From contig CAAGRP010000079.1 in assembly GCA_900772685.1 (NCBI GenBank), positions 1-8,375 of the forward strand: DNA of 8,375 nt, given 5' to 3'. Source of the stretch: Lachnospiraceae bacterium (GTDB taxonomy: Bacteria; Bacillota; Clostridia; Lachnospirales; Lachnospiraceae). A model generated the notes under the pieces. The model had not been told where the DNA came from. It did not search any database and was given only the letters and a program-made list of their open reading frames with translations. The position numbers and the translations under genes are program-made. This document shows positions 1-7,237 of the stretch, piece by piece (within the stretch, counting starts at the first letter, position 1; each line of letters begins with the position of its first letter).

Positions 1-125
1 ATCCTTTCAAATAATTATGGTTAAATTATATTTAATCAATGAATAAATAACTTTATCTTTTATTAATTATATTTTAATGGTATTGTTAGAAAAGTCAAGT
101 TTTGTCAGGAAGTAAGGAGATGACT

Positions 126-1523
126 ATGGAAACGAAAAAGAGGGGCGGATTTTCGGGATCGTTAGGATTTATATTTGCGGCAGCGGGAAGTGCTGTCGGA
201 GTTGGTAATCTTTGGCGTTTTCCGTATTTGGCAGCAAAGGATGGCGGCGGAGTTTTCCTGCTGATCTATCTGGTTTTAATTTTTACGGTAGGCTTTGTAT
301 TGCTTACAACAGATATTGCGATCGGACGTAAAACAGGCAAAAGCGCAATACATGCATACGAAAGCATGAGGCGCAAATGGAAGTTTTTAGGTGTACTTAC
401 ATTTATAGTACCGATCCTTATAATGACATATTATGCGGTAATCGGCGGATGGATACTAAAGTATATCATGATGTTCATAAACGGCAGCGTTGAGGCTGCT
501 GCACAGGACGGATGCTTTACATCATTTATCACATCACCGAACTCTGTCTGGTATGCTTTGATCTTTATGCTGGTTACAGCTTTCATCGTATATAACGGTG
601 TAGAAAAGGGAATCGAACGTGTTTCTAAAATAATGATGCCGATTCTTCTTGTAATAGTAGTCGCTATTGCGATCTATTCACTTACTTTAAGAAATACGGC
701 AGATGACGGCAGCGTTCGTACAGGCTTAGAGGGATTAAAGCTTTATCTGACACCGGACTGGTCAGGAATGACTGTATCAAGATTTTTGCAGATCACACTT
801 GACGCTATGAGTCAGCTGTTTTTCTCACTTAGCGTATCAATGGGTATTATGATCACCTACGGTTCATATGTAAAGCCGGATGTAAATCTCGGAAAGTCTG
901 TATCGATCATTGAATTTATGGATACAGGTGTTGCACTTCTTGCCGGCGTGATGATAATTCCGGCCGTATTTGTATTTTTCGGCGCAGACGGAATGTCCGC
1001 AGGACCGGGACTGATGTTTATTTCTTTGCCTAATGTATTTTTCCAGATGGGCGCTGCCGGAAGGATCGTCGGTCTGCTGTTCTTTATCCTTGCAGCGTTT
1101 GCAGCACTGACATCATGCATTTCAGTGCTCGAATCTATCACTGCAAACTGTATGGAGATATTCCATACCGAGCGTAAAAAGACAACGGGTGTTTTATCAA
1201 TCATTTATCTTATTGCTACTGCCGTTATAGCACTTGGTTACAGCATTTTCTATGTTAATGTCATGCTGCCAAACGGAAGTGAGGGACAATTGCTTGATAT
1301 TATGGACTATATAAGCAACAGCTTTATGATGCCGTTTATAGCGCTTCTGTCTTCGATCTTTATAGGCTGGGTTATGAAACCGAAATGGATCATCGATGAG
1401 ATGGAGCGGGGAGGCGCAAAATTCGGCAGAAAACGGCTGTATGTTGTTATGATAAAGTATGTTATGCCGATCCTAATGCTTATACTGTTTTTGCAGTCCA
1501 CGGGTATTTTGAGTAATTTATAA
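126..1523 (+). CDS. Sodium-dependent amino-acid transporter, NSS (SNF) family
   Basis: A 465-residue inner-membrane symporter of the neurotransmitter:sodium symporter family, which couples Na+ entry to uptake of amino acids or related small molecules. The family hallmark is at residues 12-34: GSAVGVGNLWRFPY, the unwound first helix that binds substrate and Na+. Other family signatures are YYAVIGGW (102-109), the broken sixth helix around LSVSMGIMITYGSYV (235-249) and GPGLMFISLP (293-302). Hydrophobic stretches give about 11 helices (roughly 12-34, 42-63, 87-116, 142-158, 166-187, 222-246, 259-287, 312-347, 354-374, 389-418, 437-457), the count of MhsT-type bacterial members. ATG 126 is chosen because AAGGAG at 114-119 lies 6 nt upstream; the in-frame ATG at 120 touches the Shine-Dalgarno and a TTG at 102 lies before it. 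It stands alone, converging on the hydro-lyase operon. The 125 nt upstream are AT-rich without a convincing promoter. The substrate cannot be told from sequence. Confidence 0.93.
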   Translation: METKKRGGFSGSLGFIFAAAGSAVGVGNLWRFPYLAAKDGGGVFLLIYLVLIFTVGFVLLTTDIAIGRKTGKSAIHAYESMRRKWKFLGVLTFIVPILIMTYYAVIGGWILKYIMMFINGSVEAAAQDGCFTSFITSPNSVWYALIFMLVTAFIVYNGVEKGIERVSKIMMPILLVIVVAIAIYSLTLRNTADDGSVRTGLEGLKLYLTPDWSGMTVSRFLQITLDAMSQLFFSLSVSMGIMITYGSYVKPDVNLGKSVSIIEFMDTGVALLAGVMIIPAVFVFFGADGMSAGPGLMFISLPNVFFQMGAAGRIVGLLFFILAAFAALTSCISVLESITANCMEIFHTERKKTTGVLSIIYLIATAVIALGYSIFYVNVMLPNGSEGQLLDIMDYISNSFMMPFIALLSSIFIGWVMKPKWIIDEMERGGAKFGRKRLYVVMIKYVMPILMLILFLQSTGILSNL

Positions 1524-1595
1524 AAAATATAATACGAAAATCTTTGCTTATTGATTTTAATAAGGCATTGAATTCAATATGAGGATATAAAGAAT

Positions 1596-1643
1596 CCCCG
1601 ATGAGTTTCGAACGATCCGGTACTCATCGGGGTAATTTGTTTT
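1596..1643. terminator. Shared intrinsic terminator between convergent transcripts
   Basis: CCCCGATGAGT (1596-1606) pairs perfectly with ACTCATCGGGG (1622-1632), an 11-bp GC-rich stem with a 15-nt loop. On the plus strand it is followed by TAATTTGTTTT, so it should end the transporter transcript. On the minus strand the stem is followed by ATTCTTTAT, a weaker T-rich run, so it may also end the hydro-lyase operon, whose stop codon is at 1657-1659. It lies in the 133-nt gap between the two convergent genes. Confidence 0.85.
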
Positions 1644-1656
1644 AATACTATTTTTT

Positions 1657-2913
1657 TTATGAATCAGATTCGGGATAGACTATCTTACCTGCGATAGCAC
1701 AATGTGCCGCCGTTACCGGAGAAGCAAGATATATTTCTACCTTTGAGGTTCCCATTCGTCCAAGGAAGTTACGATTGTTTGTTGCAACGACACGTTCACC
1801 GTCTGTTAAGATACCACCTGCGCGTCCGCAGCAGAGTCCGCATCCGGGATGTGTTATCATCGCACCTGCCTTTGCAAGTATATCAAGAGTACCGTCTTCG
1901 ATGGCTTCTCTATATATCTTGCGGCTTGCAGGAGTAACTATCAGTTTGACAAACGGAGCAACCTGTTTTCCTTTTAAGATAGCTGCAGCCTTCTGAAGGT
2001 CTTCAAGTCTGCCGTTTGTGCATGAACCGATAAATACCTGGTCTATTTCAATTCCTTCAAGCTCTGATACGGGTCTTATCTTGTCAACCTGTGAAGGACA
2101 TGCCATTACAGGAACAAAATCCTCTGCATTATATTCAAGAGTCTTATAGTATTCTGCATCATTATCTCCGAAGAGAGTGCTTAATCTGTTGTCGAATTCG
2201 ACGTTGCAGTATTCTGCTGTCTTGCTGTCAGGGGCGAAGAGGCCGCATTTTGCTCCGGCTTCTATTGCCATGTTAGATATTGTCATTCTTGAAGCAACAG
2301 ACATATTGTGTACGGTTGAGCCAGTAAACTCAAGAGAGCGGTATGTAGCACCGTCTGCACCGAGATCGCCGATTATCCTTAAGATGATGTCCTTTGAAGT
2401 TACATTTTCAGGAAGTTTTCCGTTTATTACAACACGTATGGTCTCGGGAACCTTTATCCAGAGCTTTCCTGTGCCGAGGATACTTGCCATTTCGGTATAG
2501 CCTATACCTGTGGAAAATGCTCCGACAGAGCCGTATGTAGTTGTGTGACTGTCTGTTCCGAAAACAACATTTCCCGGCTTAACATATCCGGCTTCAGTCA
2601 TAAGCTGATGACATATGCCGTCTGAACGGTGAACGTTTTTCATACCGTATTTAGCGGCAAATTCATTTCCTATCTTGAAATGTCTTGTGTCATCGGTCTG
2701 ACTTGCGGGAACGAGATGATCGTAGATAAGTACGGCCTTGTCCGGGTTCCATATCTTTGTAAATCCCATTTCTTCGAATTTTTCGGCAACGAAAGGGATG
2801 AAAATGTCATGGATCATTACTCTGTCAACATTTACTGTTACAATATCTCCGGCCTTTGCATTCGAATTGCCGGTATTCTTTCTTATGATCTTTTCTATAA
2901 GAGTTGCACTCAT
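1657..2913 (-). CDS. leuC: Aconitase-family hydro-lyase large subunit (LeuC-type), second pair
   Basis: A 418-residue large subunit of the isopropylmalate isomerase / homoaconitase / dimethylmalate dehydratase group. These enzymes move or add water across a hydroxy-dicarboxylate using a [4Fe-4S] cluster. The short length matches the archaeal-type LeuC rather than the ~470-residue proteobacterial form. Visible signatures: DHLVPA (65-70), GICHQ (99-103), GTDSHTTTYGSVGAFSTGIG (119-138), GSCTNGR (296-302) and NRNFLGRMG (380-388). Cluster ligands are Cys298, Cys358 and Cys361 (PGCGLC). It is the last gene of a four-gene operon, 18 nt after its partner small subunit; GAGAGGG upstream of ATG 2913 serves as ribosome-binding site. 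The family assignment is firm. Isopropylmalate is only one candidate substrate, since no leuA or leuB is nearby; 2,3-dimethylmalate, citramalate or malate/maleate-type substrates are alternatives. Confidence 0.88.
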   Translation of the reverse strand: MSATLIEKIIRKNTGNSNAKAGDIVTVNVDRVMIHDIFIPFVAEKFEEMGFTKIWNPDKAVLIYDHLVPASQTDDTRHFKIGNEFAAKYGMKNVHRSDGICHQLMTEAGYVKPGNVVFGTDSHTTTYGSVGAFSTGIGYTEMASILGTGKLWIKVPETIRVVINGKLPENVTSKDIILRIIGDLGADGATYRSLEFTGSTVHNMSVASRMTISNMAIEAGAKCGLFAPDSKTAEYCNVEFDNRLSTLFGDNDAEYYKTLEYNAEDFVPVMACPSQVDKIRPVSELEGIEIDQVFIGSCTNGRLEDLQKAAAILKGKQVAPFVKLIVTPASRKIYREAIEDGTLDILAKAGAMITHPGCGLCCGRAGGILTDGERVVATNNRNFLGRMGTSKVEIYLASPVTAAHCAIAGKIVYPESDS

Positions 2914-2931
2914 TTACTCACCCTCTCTTTT

Positions 2932-3429
2932 TTATAAATCGGAAAGACCGTTAAGTCTTCGCATTGCATTTACGAGTCCGCCTGCATTCAGGATATCAAG
3001 CAGATTTTCAGGCAGAGAAGAAATAGGGTATTCTTTATTGTTGTAAACTATCTTTTCACCTACGGAAACATCGATTTCATCGCCTTCTTTTATATCGTCG
3101 CTAAGATCCGGATTTTCAATAAGAAGAAGACCGTTGTTGATCGAGTTCCTGAAGAAGATACGTGCATAGGATTTAGCGATTATGGCACGTATCCCGAGAG
3201 CCTTGATCACTTCGGGAGCCTGTTCTCTTGAGGATCCGCAGCCGAAATTCTTTCCCGCAACTATTATATCGCCTTCCTTTATCTGACCGGCAAGCTCCGG
3301 ACGAAGAGGAGAGAAGGCATATTTTTTCATATCATCAACTGTCTTAAGAGCCAGATACTCGGTAGGGATGATTATATCTGTATCGATATCATCGCCAAGG
3401 AGCCAGACTCTTCCTTTAAATCTATCCAT
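2932..3429 (-). CDS. leuD: Aconitase-family hydro-lyase small subunit (LeuD-type), second pair
   Basis: A 165-residue swivel-domain partner of the large subunit encoded just downstream (gap 18 nt); the two should form a heterodimer or heterotetramer in the cytoplasm. Signatures: GDDIDTDIIIPTEYL (12-26), GKNFGCGSSREQAP (59-72) and the C-terminal AKSYARIFFRNSINNGL (85-101). The Ser-Ser-Arg element corresponds to the catalytic-base and substrate-binding loop of aconitases. The substrate-selecting stretch after the conserved Tyr-Leu is YLAL (25-28). Homoaconitases are known for YLRT, and clostridial-type LeuD commonly shows YLNT, so this one matches neither. The usual SSREHAP reads SSREQAP here. 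GGAGG at 3438-3442 lies 8 nt before ATG 3429 and overlaps the end of the preceding gene's spacer (16-nt gap). The subunit role is certain; the substrate is not. Confidence 0.87.
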   Translation of the reverse strand: MDRFKGRVWLLGDDIDTDIIIPTEYLALKTVDDMKKYAFSPLRPELAGQIKEGDIIVAGKNFGCGSSREQAPEVIKALGIRAIIAKSYARIFFRNSINNGLLLIENPDLSDDIKEGDEIDVSVGEKIVYNNKEYPISSLPENLLDILNAGGLVNAMRRLNGLSDL

Positions 3430-3445
3430 TAAATTATCCTCCGAA

Positions 3446-4696
3446 TCATAAGATCATGTCTGCGGTACTTATCGCACCCATGATTGCCGATGCAGTAACG
3501 GTTGCTGCCGATGCAAGATAAACAAAAGAATCCCTGTGACCGGCACGACCCTTAAAGTTTCTGGTTCCTGTGCTTATAAGGACTTCACCCTCGCCTATGA
3601 CACCCTGACAGCTTCCCCAGCATACAGAGCAGTTAGCATTCATAACGATAGCTCCGGCTTTCATGAATATATCTATAAGTCCCTCTTCGAGAGCCTGGAT
3701 ATATACTGCATTGCTTGCAGGAACGACAAGAAATCTTACGGTATCGGCCACCTTGTGTCCGTTTAATATTGAAGCGGCAAGTCTGAGGTCTTCTATACGT
3801 CCGTTGTTGCATGATCCGAGAAAGGCCTCATTTATCTTGATTCCGGCACATTCTTTGGCGGGAGCTATATTGTCAACAAAGTGCGGCTTTGCAACGATAG
3901 GAATGATCCCGGAGAGATTGATATCGTAAGTCTTTTCAAAGTGAGCATCCTCATCACTTGTAAAGCATGCTTTAGGTGAACGGCCGTGCTCTTTTAAGTA
4001 ATCAAGTGCAATGTCATCGACTTCCATAAGGGCGGTCTTGGCACCTGCCTCAACGCAGAGGTTGCAGATCGAGATCCTGTCGCTCATAGTGAGATTTTTC
4101 ATACCCTCTCCGACAAATTCCATTGCTTTGTAGTTAGCACCGTTGGCACCTATAATACCTATTATAGAAAGGATAAGATCCCTTGCCGTAACACCTTCGG
4201 GAAGCTTTCCGGTAAGATTAAATCTAAGTGTTTCAGGAACAAGAACCCAGCTGTGACCTGTTACCATTCCGTAAAGATAGTCGGTGCATCCGACACCTGT
4301 TCCGAAAGCACCGAGTGCTCCGTATGCGCATGTATGGCTGTCTGCACCGAAGATCAGTTCACCGGGGCATACATGGTTTTCCATCATTATCTGGTGGCAT
4401 ACACCCTTGCCTTCATAGAAGGTTATATTATGCGCTTTTGCAAAATCCCGCATTTTCTTCTGAGAAGCAGCTGTTTTGGGACTGTCGCACGGTACATTGT
4501 GATCGACGATCCATACAAGCTTATCTTTATCTGCAATCTTAGGATTTTTAAGATTGTTGTACATGTCTATGGTTAAATGTGTGGTTCCGTCGTTGCTCAA
4601 AAGGCGATCGAGCTCAACGGTATGTATTTCGCCGGCTTTGACGCTGTCAACGTGAGCAGCTCTTGCGATTATCTTTTCGGCAATTGTCATACCCAT
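3446..4696 (-). CDS. leuC: Aconitase-family hydro-lyase large subunit (LeuC-type), first pair
   Basis: A 416-residue large subunit of the same hydro-lyase family as the gene at 1657-2913, clearly a diverged paralogue. Signatures: DHNVPC (65-70), GVCHQ (98-102), GADSHTCAYGALGAFGTGVG (117-136), GSCNNGR (294-300) and TRNFKGRAG (378-386). Cluster ligands are Cys296, Cys356 and Cys359. The region around the last two is unusual: NANCSVCWGSCQG in place of the common PTCGPCLGGHMG, and TGTRNF in place of TTNRNF. GSCNN also replaces GSCTN. All three cluster cysteines are kept, so the protein is probably active, but on a substrate that may differ from isopropylmalate. GGAGG at 4705-4709 is 8 nt before ATG 4696. 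It follows its small subunit by 24 nt and precedes the second pair by 16 nt, so all four are probably co-transcribed. Confidence 0.86.
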   Translation of the reverse strand: MGMTIAEKIIARAAHVDSVKAGEIHTVELDRLLSNDGTTHLTIDMYNNLKNPKIADKDKLVWIVDHNVPCDSPKTAASQKKMRDFAKAHNITFYEGKGVCHQIMMENHVCPGELIFGADSHTCAYGALGAFGTGVGCTDYLYGMVTGHSWVLVPETLRFNLTGKLPEGVTARDLILSIIGIIGANGANYKAMEFVGEGMKNLTMSDRISICNLCVEAGAKTALMEVDDIALDYLKEHGRSPKACFTSDEDAHFEKTYDINLSGIIPIVAKPHFVDNIAPAKECAGIKINEAFLGSCNNGRIEDLRLAASILNGHKVADTVRFLVVPASNAVYIQALEEGLIDIFMKAGAIVMNANCSVCWGSCQGVIGEGEVLISTGTRNFKGRAGHRDSFVYLASAATVTASAIMGAISTADMIL

Positions 4697-4720
4697 AAGT
4701 TTTCCCTCCGTCAGAAATAA

Positions 4721-5188
4721 TTATTTATTAAGTGATGCAATAAGACCGCCCTGATCAAGTATCTGCTGCATATAAGGCGGAAGCTTTGTGCATGAATATG
4801 TTTTTTCGTTTACGGATGCAGTACCGTCTGTGAGGGAAAGCTCCATTTCCTGTCCGGATTCAACGGCATCGTATAATTCCTTGCAAACGATAACTGGAAG
4901 TCCTATGTTTATGGAATTTCTGTAGAATATACGTGCAAAGGATTTAGCTATCACGGCTTTGATGCCCAAGGCTTTAAGTACGCTCGGTGCCTGTTCTCTT
5001 GAAGAACCGCAGCCGAAATTTTCACAGGCTACGATGTAATCACCAGACTGTGCATTTGATGCAAAATCCGGATCAAGAGACTCAAAGGCATGAGACTTCA
5101 TTTCATCGATAGTAGGGTAGAGGAGATACTGCGATGCAATTATTTGATCGGTATCAACATCTGAATCGAATTTGAATATTTTTCCCAT
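4721..5188 (-). CDS. leuD: Aconitase-family hydro-lyase small subunit (LeuD-type), first pair
   Basis: A 155-residue small (swivel) subunit, first gene of the operon and partner of the large subunit 24 nt downstream. Signatures: DSDVDTDQIIASQYLLY (8-24), ENFGCGSSREQAP (56-68) and AKSFARIFYRNSINIGLPVI (81-100). The substrate-loop sequence is YLLY (21-24). It is hydrophobic and lacks the Arg of homoaconitase YLRT; the nearest known pattern is the YLVY/YLVM of methanogen isopropylmalate isomerases. As in the second pair, SSREHAP reads SSREQAP, which supports the two cassettes being sister copies. AAGGAG at 5195-5200 is 6 nt before ATG 5188. The untranslated leader can form a small hairpin (5210-5216 with 5226-5232). 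No leucine-codon leader peptide or T-box is visible. The family is firm and the substrate unresolved. Confidence 0.88.
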   Translation of the reverse strand: MGKIFKFDSDVDTDQIIASQYLLYPTIDEMKSHAFESLDPDFASNAQSGDYIVACENFGCGSSREQAPSVLKALGIKAVIAKSFARIFYRNSINIGLPVIVCKELYDAVESGQEMELSLTDGTASVNEKTYSCTKLPPYMQQILDQGGLIASLNK

Positions 5189-5302
5189 GTTTCTCTCCTT
5201 ATCTACAAATGATCTTTTTCTTTATAAGATCAATGATATACTTCGGTGAATAAGTTTAACATCAGAAAGTAAAAAAGTACAGAGTTTACAGTATAGAAAT
5301 GT

Positions 5303-5330
5303 ATAATATGCATACAGGAAAAGACTTCAA
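5303..5330 (-). promoter_or_regulatory. Probable promoter of the hydro-lyase operon
   Basis: Read on the minus strand, TTGAAG (5330-5325) is followed after 16 nt by TATTAT (5308-5303), four and five matches to the sigma-A consensus boxes. Transcription would start near 5296, leaving about a 108-nt leader. The leader carries a 7-bp hairpin (TGATCTT/AAGATCA, plus coordinates 5210-5232) just upstream of the ribosome-binding site. The call rests on box similarity alone. Confidence 0.45.
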
Positions 5331-5335
5331 AACTC

Positions 5336-5363
5336 TTGACTTGTAAATGACCGCTGTGATAAC
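5336..5363 (+). promoter_or_regulatory. Probable promoter of the fhs-folD operon
   Basis: TTGACT (5336-5341), a 16-nt spacer, then GATAAC (5358-5363) preceded by TGT, giving an extended -10 (TGnGATAAC). The expected start near 5370 lies only a few nucleotides before the first helix of the ZTP riboswitch at 5378, the usual arrangement for a leader sensor. The -35 box lies six bases from that of the divergent promoter. Confidence 0.65.
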
Positions 5364-5377
5364 ATTCAACATATCGA

Positions 5378-5449
5378 ACGTTATATGACTGACGGATAGG
5401 TGGAATTGACCACATGAAGTATAGCGTATATAAACCGACCGTCTGGGTA
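5378..5449 (+). promoter_or_regulatory. ZTP (pfl) riboswitch in the fhs leader
   Basis: This matches the pfl/ZTP riboswitch, an aptamer for the purine intermediate ZTP/ZMP that signals 10-formyl-THF shortage. Helix P1 is ACGTTATA (5378-5385) with TATAGCGT (5420-5427), 8 bp including one G-U. The junction TGACTGACGGATA (5386-5398) corresponds to the conserved UGACUGGCGAACA. P2 is GTGG (5400-5403) with CCAC (5410-5413). After a short linker comes CCGTCTGGGTA (5439-5449), matching conserved CCGCCUGGGCA. The pseudoknot is kept by covariation: GAC (5391-5393) with GTC (5441-5443), where the family type has GGC with GCC. The 3' part doubles as the left arm of a terminator, so bound ligand should prevent termination and switch the operon on. 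fhs is a known target class of this riboswitch. Confidence 0.9.
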
Positions 5450-5471
5450 GAAAAGACCCAGGCGGTCTTTT
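5437..5471 (+). terminator. Riboswitch-controlled attenuator before fhs
   Basis: GACCGTCTGGGT (5437-5448) pairs with ACCCAGGCGGTC (5456-5467), 12 bp with one G-U and a 7-nt loop, then TTTTCT. The left arm is the conserved P3 segment of the ZTP aptamer, so aptamer folding and termination exclude each other. It sits 46 nt upstream of the fhs start codon. Confidence 0.88.
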
Positions 5472-5513
5472 CTGTAAATACTGGAATTTCGAGAACGCAG
5501 CAGGAGGGATTAT

Positions 5514-7190
5514 ATGAATTGCAGATCTGATATCGAAATTGCTCAGGAGGCAAAGCCGTTACTCATTACTAAGATCGCTGAAAAAGCCGGAATCGACGAA
5601 GAATATATCGAGCAGTACGGCAGATACAAGGCAAAGGTCGATCTTAAATATCTGTCAGACAATAAGGATAAGAAAGACGGAAAGCTTATACTTGTGACAG
5701 CCATAACTCCTACACCGGCAGGAGAGGGAAAGACCACGACATCCGTAGGTCTGACGGATGGCTTGAACAAGATAGGAGTTAAGACTGTTGCAGCATTAAG
5801 AGAGCCTTCACTCGGCCCTGTATTCGGAATAAAAGGAGGGGCTGCAGGAGGCGGATATGCACAGGTTATCCCTATGGAGGAGATCAATCTTCATTTTACA
5901 GGGGATTTCCATGCAATAGGAGCGGCAAATAACCTGCTTGCTGCAATGATAGACAATCATATCCAGCAGGGAAATGAGCTTGGCATCGACCCTAAGGAGA
6001 TAACATGGAAACGTGCCGTGGATATGAATGACAGACAGTTAAGAAATATAGTAGACGGACTCGGAGGAAGGCTGAACGGTGTTCCAAGGGAGGACGGATT
6101 TGATATAACTGTTGCATCCGAGGTTATGGCCGTATTGTGTCTTGCTTTTGATATGAAGGATCTTAAGGAAAGACTCGGCAGGATTGTTATAGGATATAAT
6201 TATGACAAAAAGCCTGTTACAGCAAAGGACCTCAAGGCAGACGGTGCAATGGCTGTTCTTTTAAAGGAAGCTTTGAAGCCGAACATCGTTCAGACGCTTG
6301 AGAACAACCCTGTATTCGTGCATGGCGGACCGTTTGCGAATATTGCACACGGCTGCAATACGATAACGGCAACAAGGATGGCTCTAAAATCAGCGGATTA
6401 CGTTGTAACAGAGGCGGGCTTTGCCGCAGATCTCGGTGCAGAGAAGTTCCTTGATATCAAATGCCGTATTGCAGGCATTAAGCCGTCAGCCGTTGTTATC
6501 GTTGCAACTATAAGAGCTCTTAAGTTCCACGGGGGAGTCCCTAAGAGTGAACTTAACATAAAGGATGTTGAGGCTGTAAAAAAAGGAATTCCGAACCTTC
6601 TGCAGCATATCGATAATATAAGAAATGTTTACGGTTTGCCTTGTGTGGTAGCCATCAATGCATTCCCTACGGATACTGACGAGGAATTCGGGGTAATAAC
6701 GAAGGAATGTGAAAAGAAGGGCGTAAAAGCCGTGCTCAGTGATGTATGGGCAAAGGGCGGAGAAGGCGGAACCGATCTTGCAAAAGAGGTCGTAAAGGTC
6801 TGCGAGGAGAAGAATGATTTCCGGTTCGCCTATGGTGATGAGCTGTCAATAGAGGAGAAGATAGAGGCTGTCTGCAAAAAGGTTTATCATGCGGACGGTG
6901 TTGAGTTTACAAAAAAAGCAAAGAAACAGGCAGAAAGACTTTCAGAGCTTGGATTTTCAAAGCTTCCTGTCTGCATAGCAAAAACACAGTATTCTTTTTC
7001 GGATGATCCTACACTGCTCGGGGCACCGAGTGGATTTAAGGTAACAGTCCGCAACCTTAAGATCTCTGCCGGAGCGGGATTTATCGTTGCTCTTACGGGA
7101 GAGATAATGACAATGCCGGGATTACCTAAGAATCCTGCTGCCGAAAAGATAGATATAGACGAAAACGGAAGGATAACAGGATTATTCTGA
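5514..7190 (+). CDS. fhs: Formate-tetrahydrofolate ligase (10-formyl-THF synthetase)
   Basis: A cytoplasmic enzyme that joins formate to tetrahydrofolate with ATP, giving 10-formyl-THF for purine synthesis, formyl-methionine and, in acetogens, the methyl branch of CO2 fixation. Its 558 residues match the usual ~556. The ATP-binding P-loop TPTPAGEGKTTT is at 65-76. The family signatures REPSLGP (96-102) and GIKGGAAGGGYAQV (105-118), followed by INLHFTGDFHAI (124-135), are intact, and the chain ends in the usual ITGLF. Thus I see no truncation or altered active-site motif. ATG 5514 has AGGAGG at 5502-5507, 6 nt upstream. It is the first gene after a ZTP riboswitch and attenuator, and is followed 47 nt later by folD with no terminator between them, so the two are probably one operon making and interconverting C1-folates. 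An ordinary biosynthetic role and an acetogenic role cannot be separated from this window. Confidence 0.97.
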   Translation: MNCRSDIEIAQEAKPLLITKIAEKAGIDEEYIEQYGRYKAKVDLKYLSDNKDKKDGKLILVTAITPTPAGEGKTTTSVGLTDGLNKIGVKTVAALREPSLGPVFGIKGGAAGGGYAQVIPMEEINLHFTGDFHAIGAANNLLAAMIDNHIQQGNELGIDPKEITWKRAVDMNDRQLRNIVDGLGGRLNGVPREDGFDITVASEVMAVLCLAFDMKDLKERLGRIVIGYNYDKKPVTAKDLKADGAMAVLLKEALKPNIVQTLENNPVFVHGGPFANIAHGCNTITATRMALKSADYVVTEAGFAADLGAEKFLDIKCRIAGIKPSAVVIVATIRALKFHGGVPKSELNIKDVEAVKKGIPNLLQHIDNIRNVYGLPCVVAINAFPTDTDEEFGVITKECEKKGVKAVLSDVWAKGGEGGTDLAKEVVKVCEEKNDFRFAYGDELSIEEKIEAVCKKVYHADGVEFTKKAKKQAERLSELGFSKLPVCIAKTQYSFSDDPTLLGAPSGFKVTVRNLKISAGAGFIVALTGEIMTMPGLPKNPAAEKIDIDENGRITGLF

Positions 7191-7193
7191 GAG

Positions 7194-7237
7194 TATTCCT
7201 AAAACACGACAATAAACGGAGGTTATTAACGGAATAT
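7194..7237 (+). promoter_or_regulatory. Folded intercistronic ribosome-binding region of folD
   Basis: The only good Shine-Dalgarno, GGAGG (7218-7222), lies 15 nt before ATG 7238, unusually far. It sits in the 7-nt loop of a small AT stem (AATAA 7211-7215 with TTATT 7223-7227). An outer helix, TATTCC (7194-7199) with GGAATA (7231-7236), starts 3 nt after the fhs stop codon. Ribosomes ending at fhs would be expected to open the outer helix, which suggests translational coupling. The pairing is visible; the function is inferred. Confidence 0.35.

Noticed and set aside
19..37. Inverted repeat GGTTAAAT-TAT-ATTTAATC upstream of the transporter
   Set aside because: It lies in very AT-rich DNA where such imperfect palindromes are expected, and no clear promoter is next to it.
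857..1204. Open frame of 115 codons on the minus strand
   Set aside because: It is antisense inside the transporter gene, has no ribosome site of note and no recognisable protein features.
1547..1564. CTTATT/AATAAG hairpin after the transporter
   Set aside because: The stem is 6 AT-rich bp with no following T-run; the GC-rich hairpin at 1596-1632 is the better terminator.
5189..5300. T-box or leucine-codon attenuator for the hydro-lyase operon
   Set aside because: The minus-strand leader has no T-box sequence, no run of leucine codons and no terminator, only a 7-bp hairpin.
5230..5553. Open frame of 107 codons on the minus strand across the riboswitch region
   Set aside because: It overlaps the fhs start, promoter and ZTP riboswitch, and its translation looks like no known protein.
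5543..5887. Open frame of 114 codons antisense to the start of fhs
   Set aside because: It is a mirror of the conserved P-loop and glycine-rich region of fhs; no independent evidence of coding.
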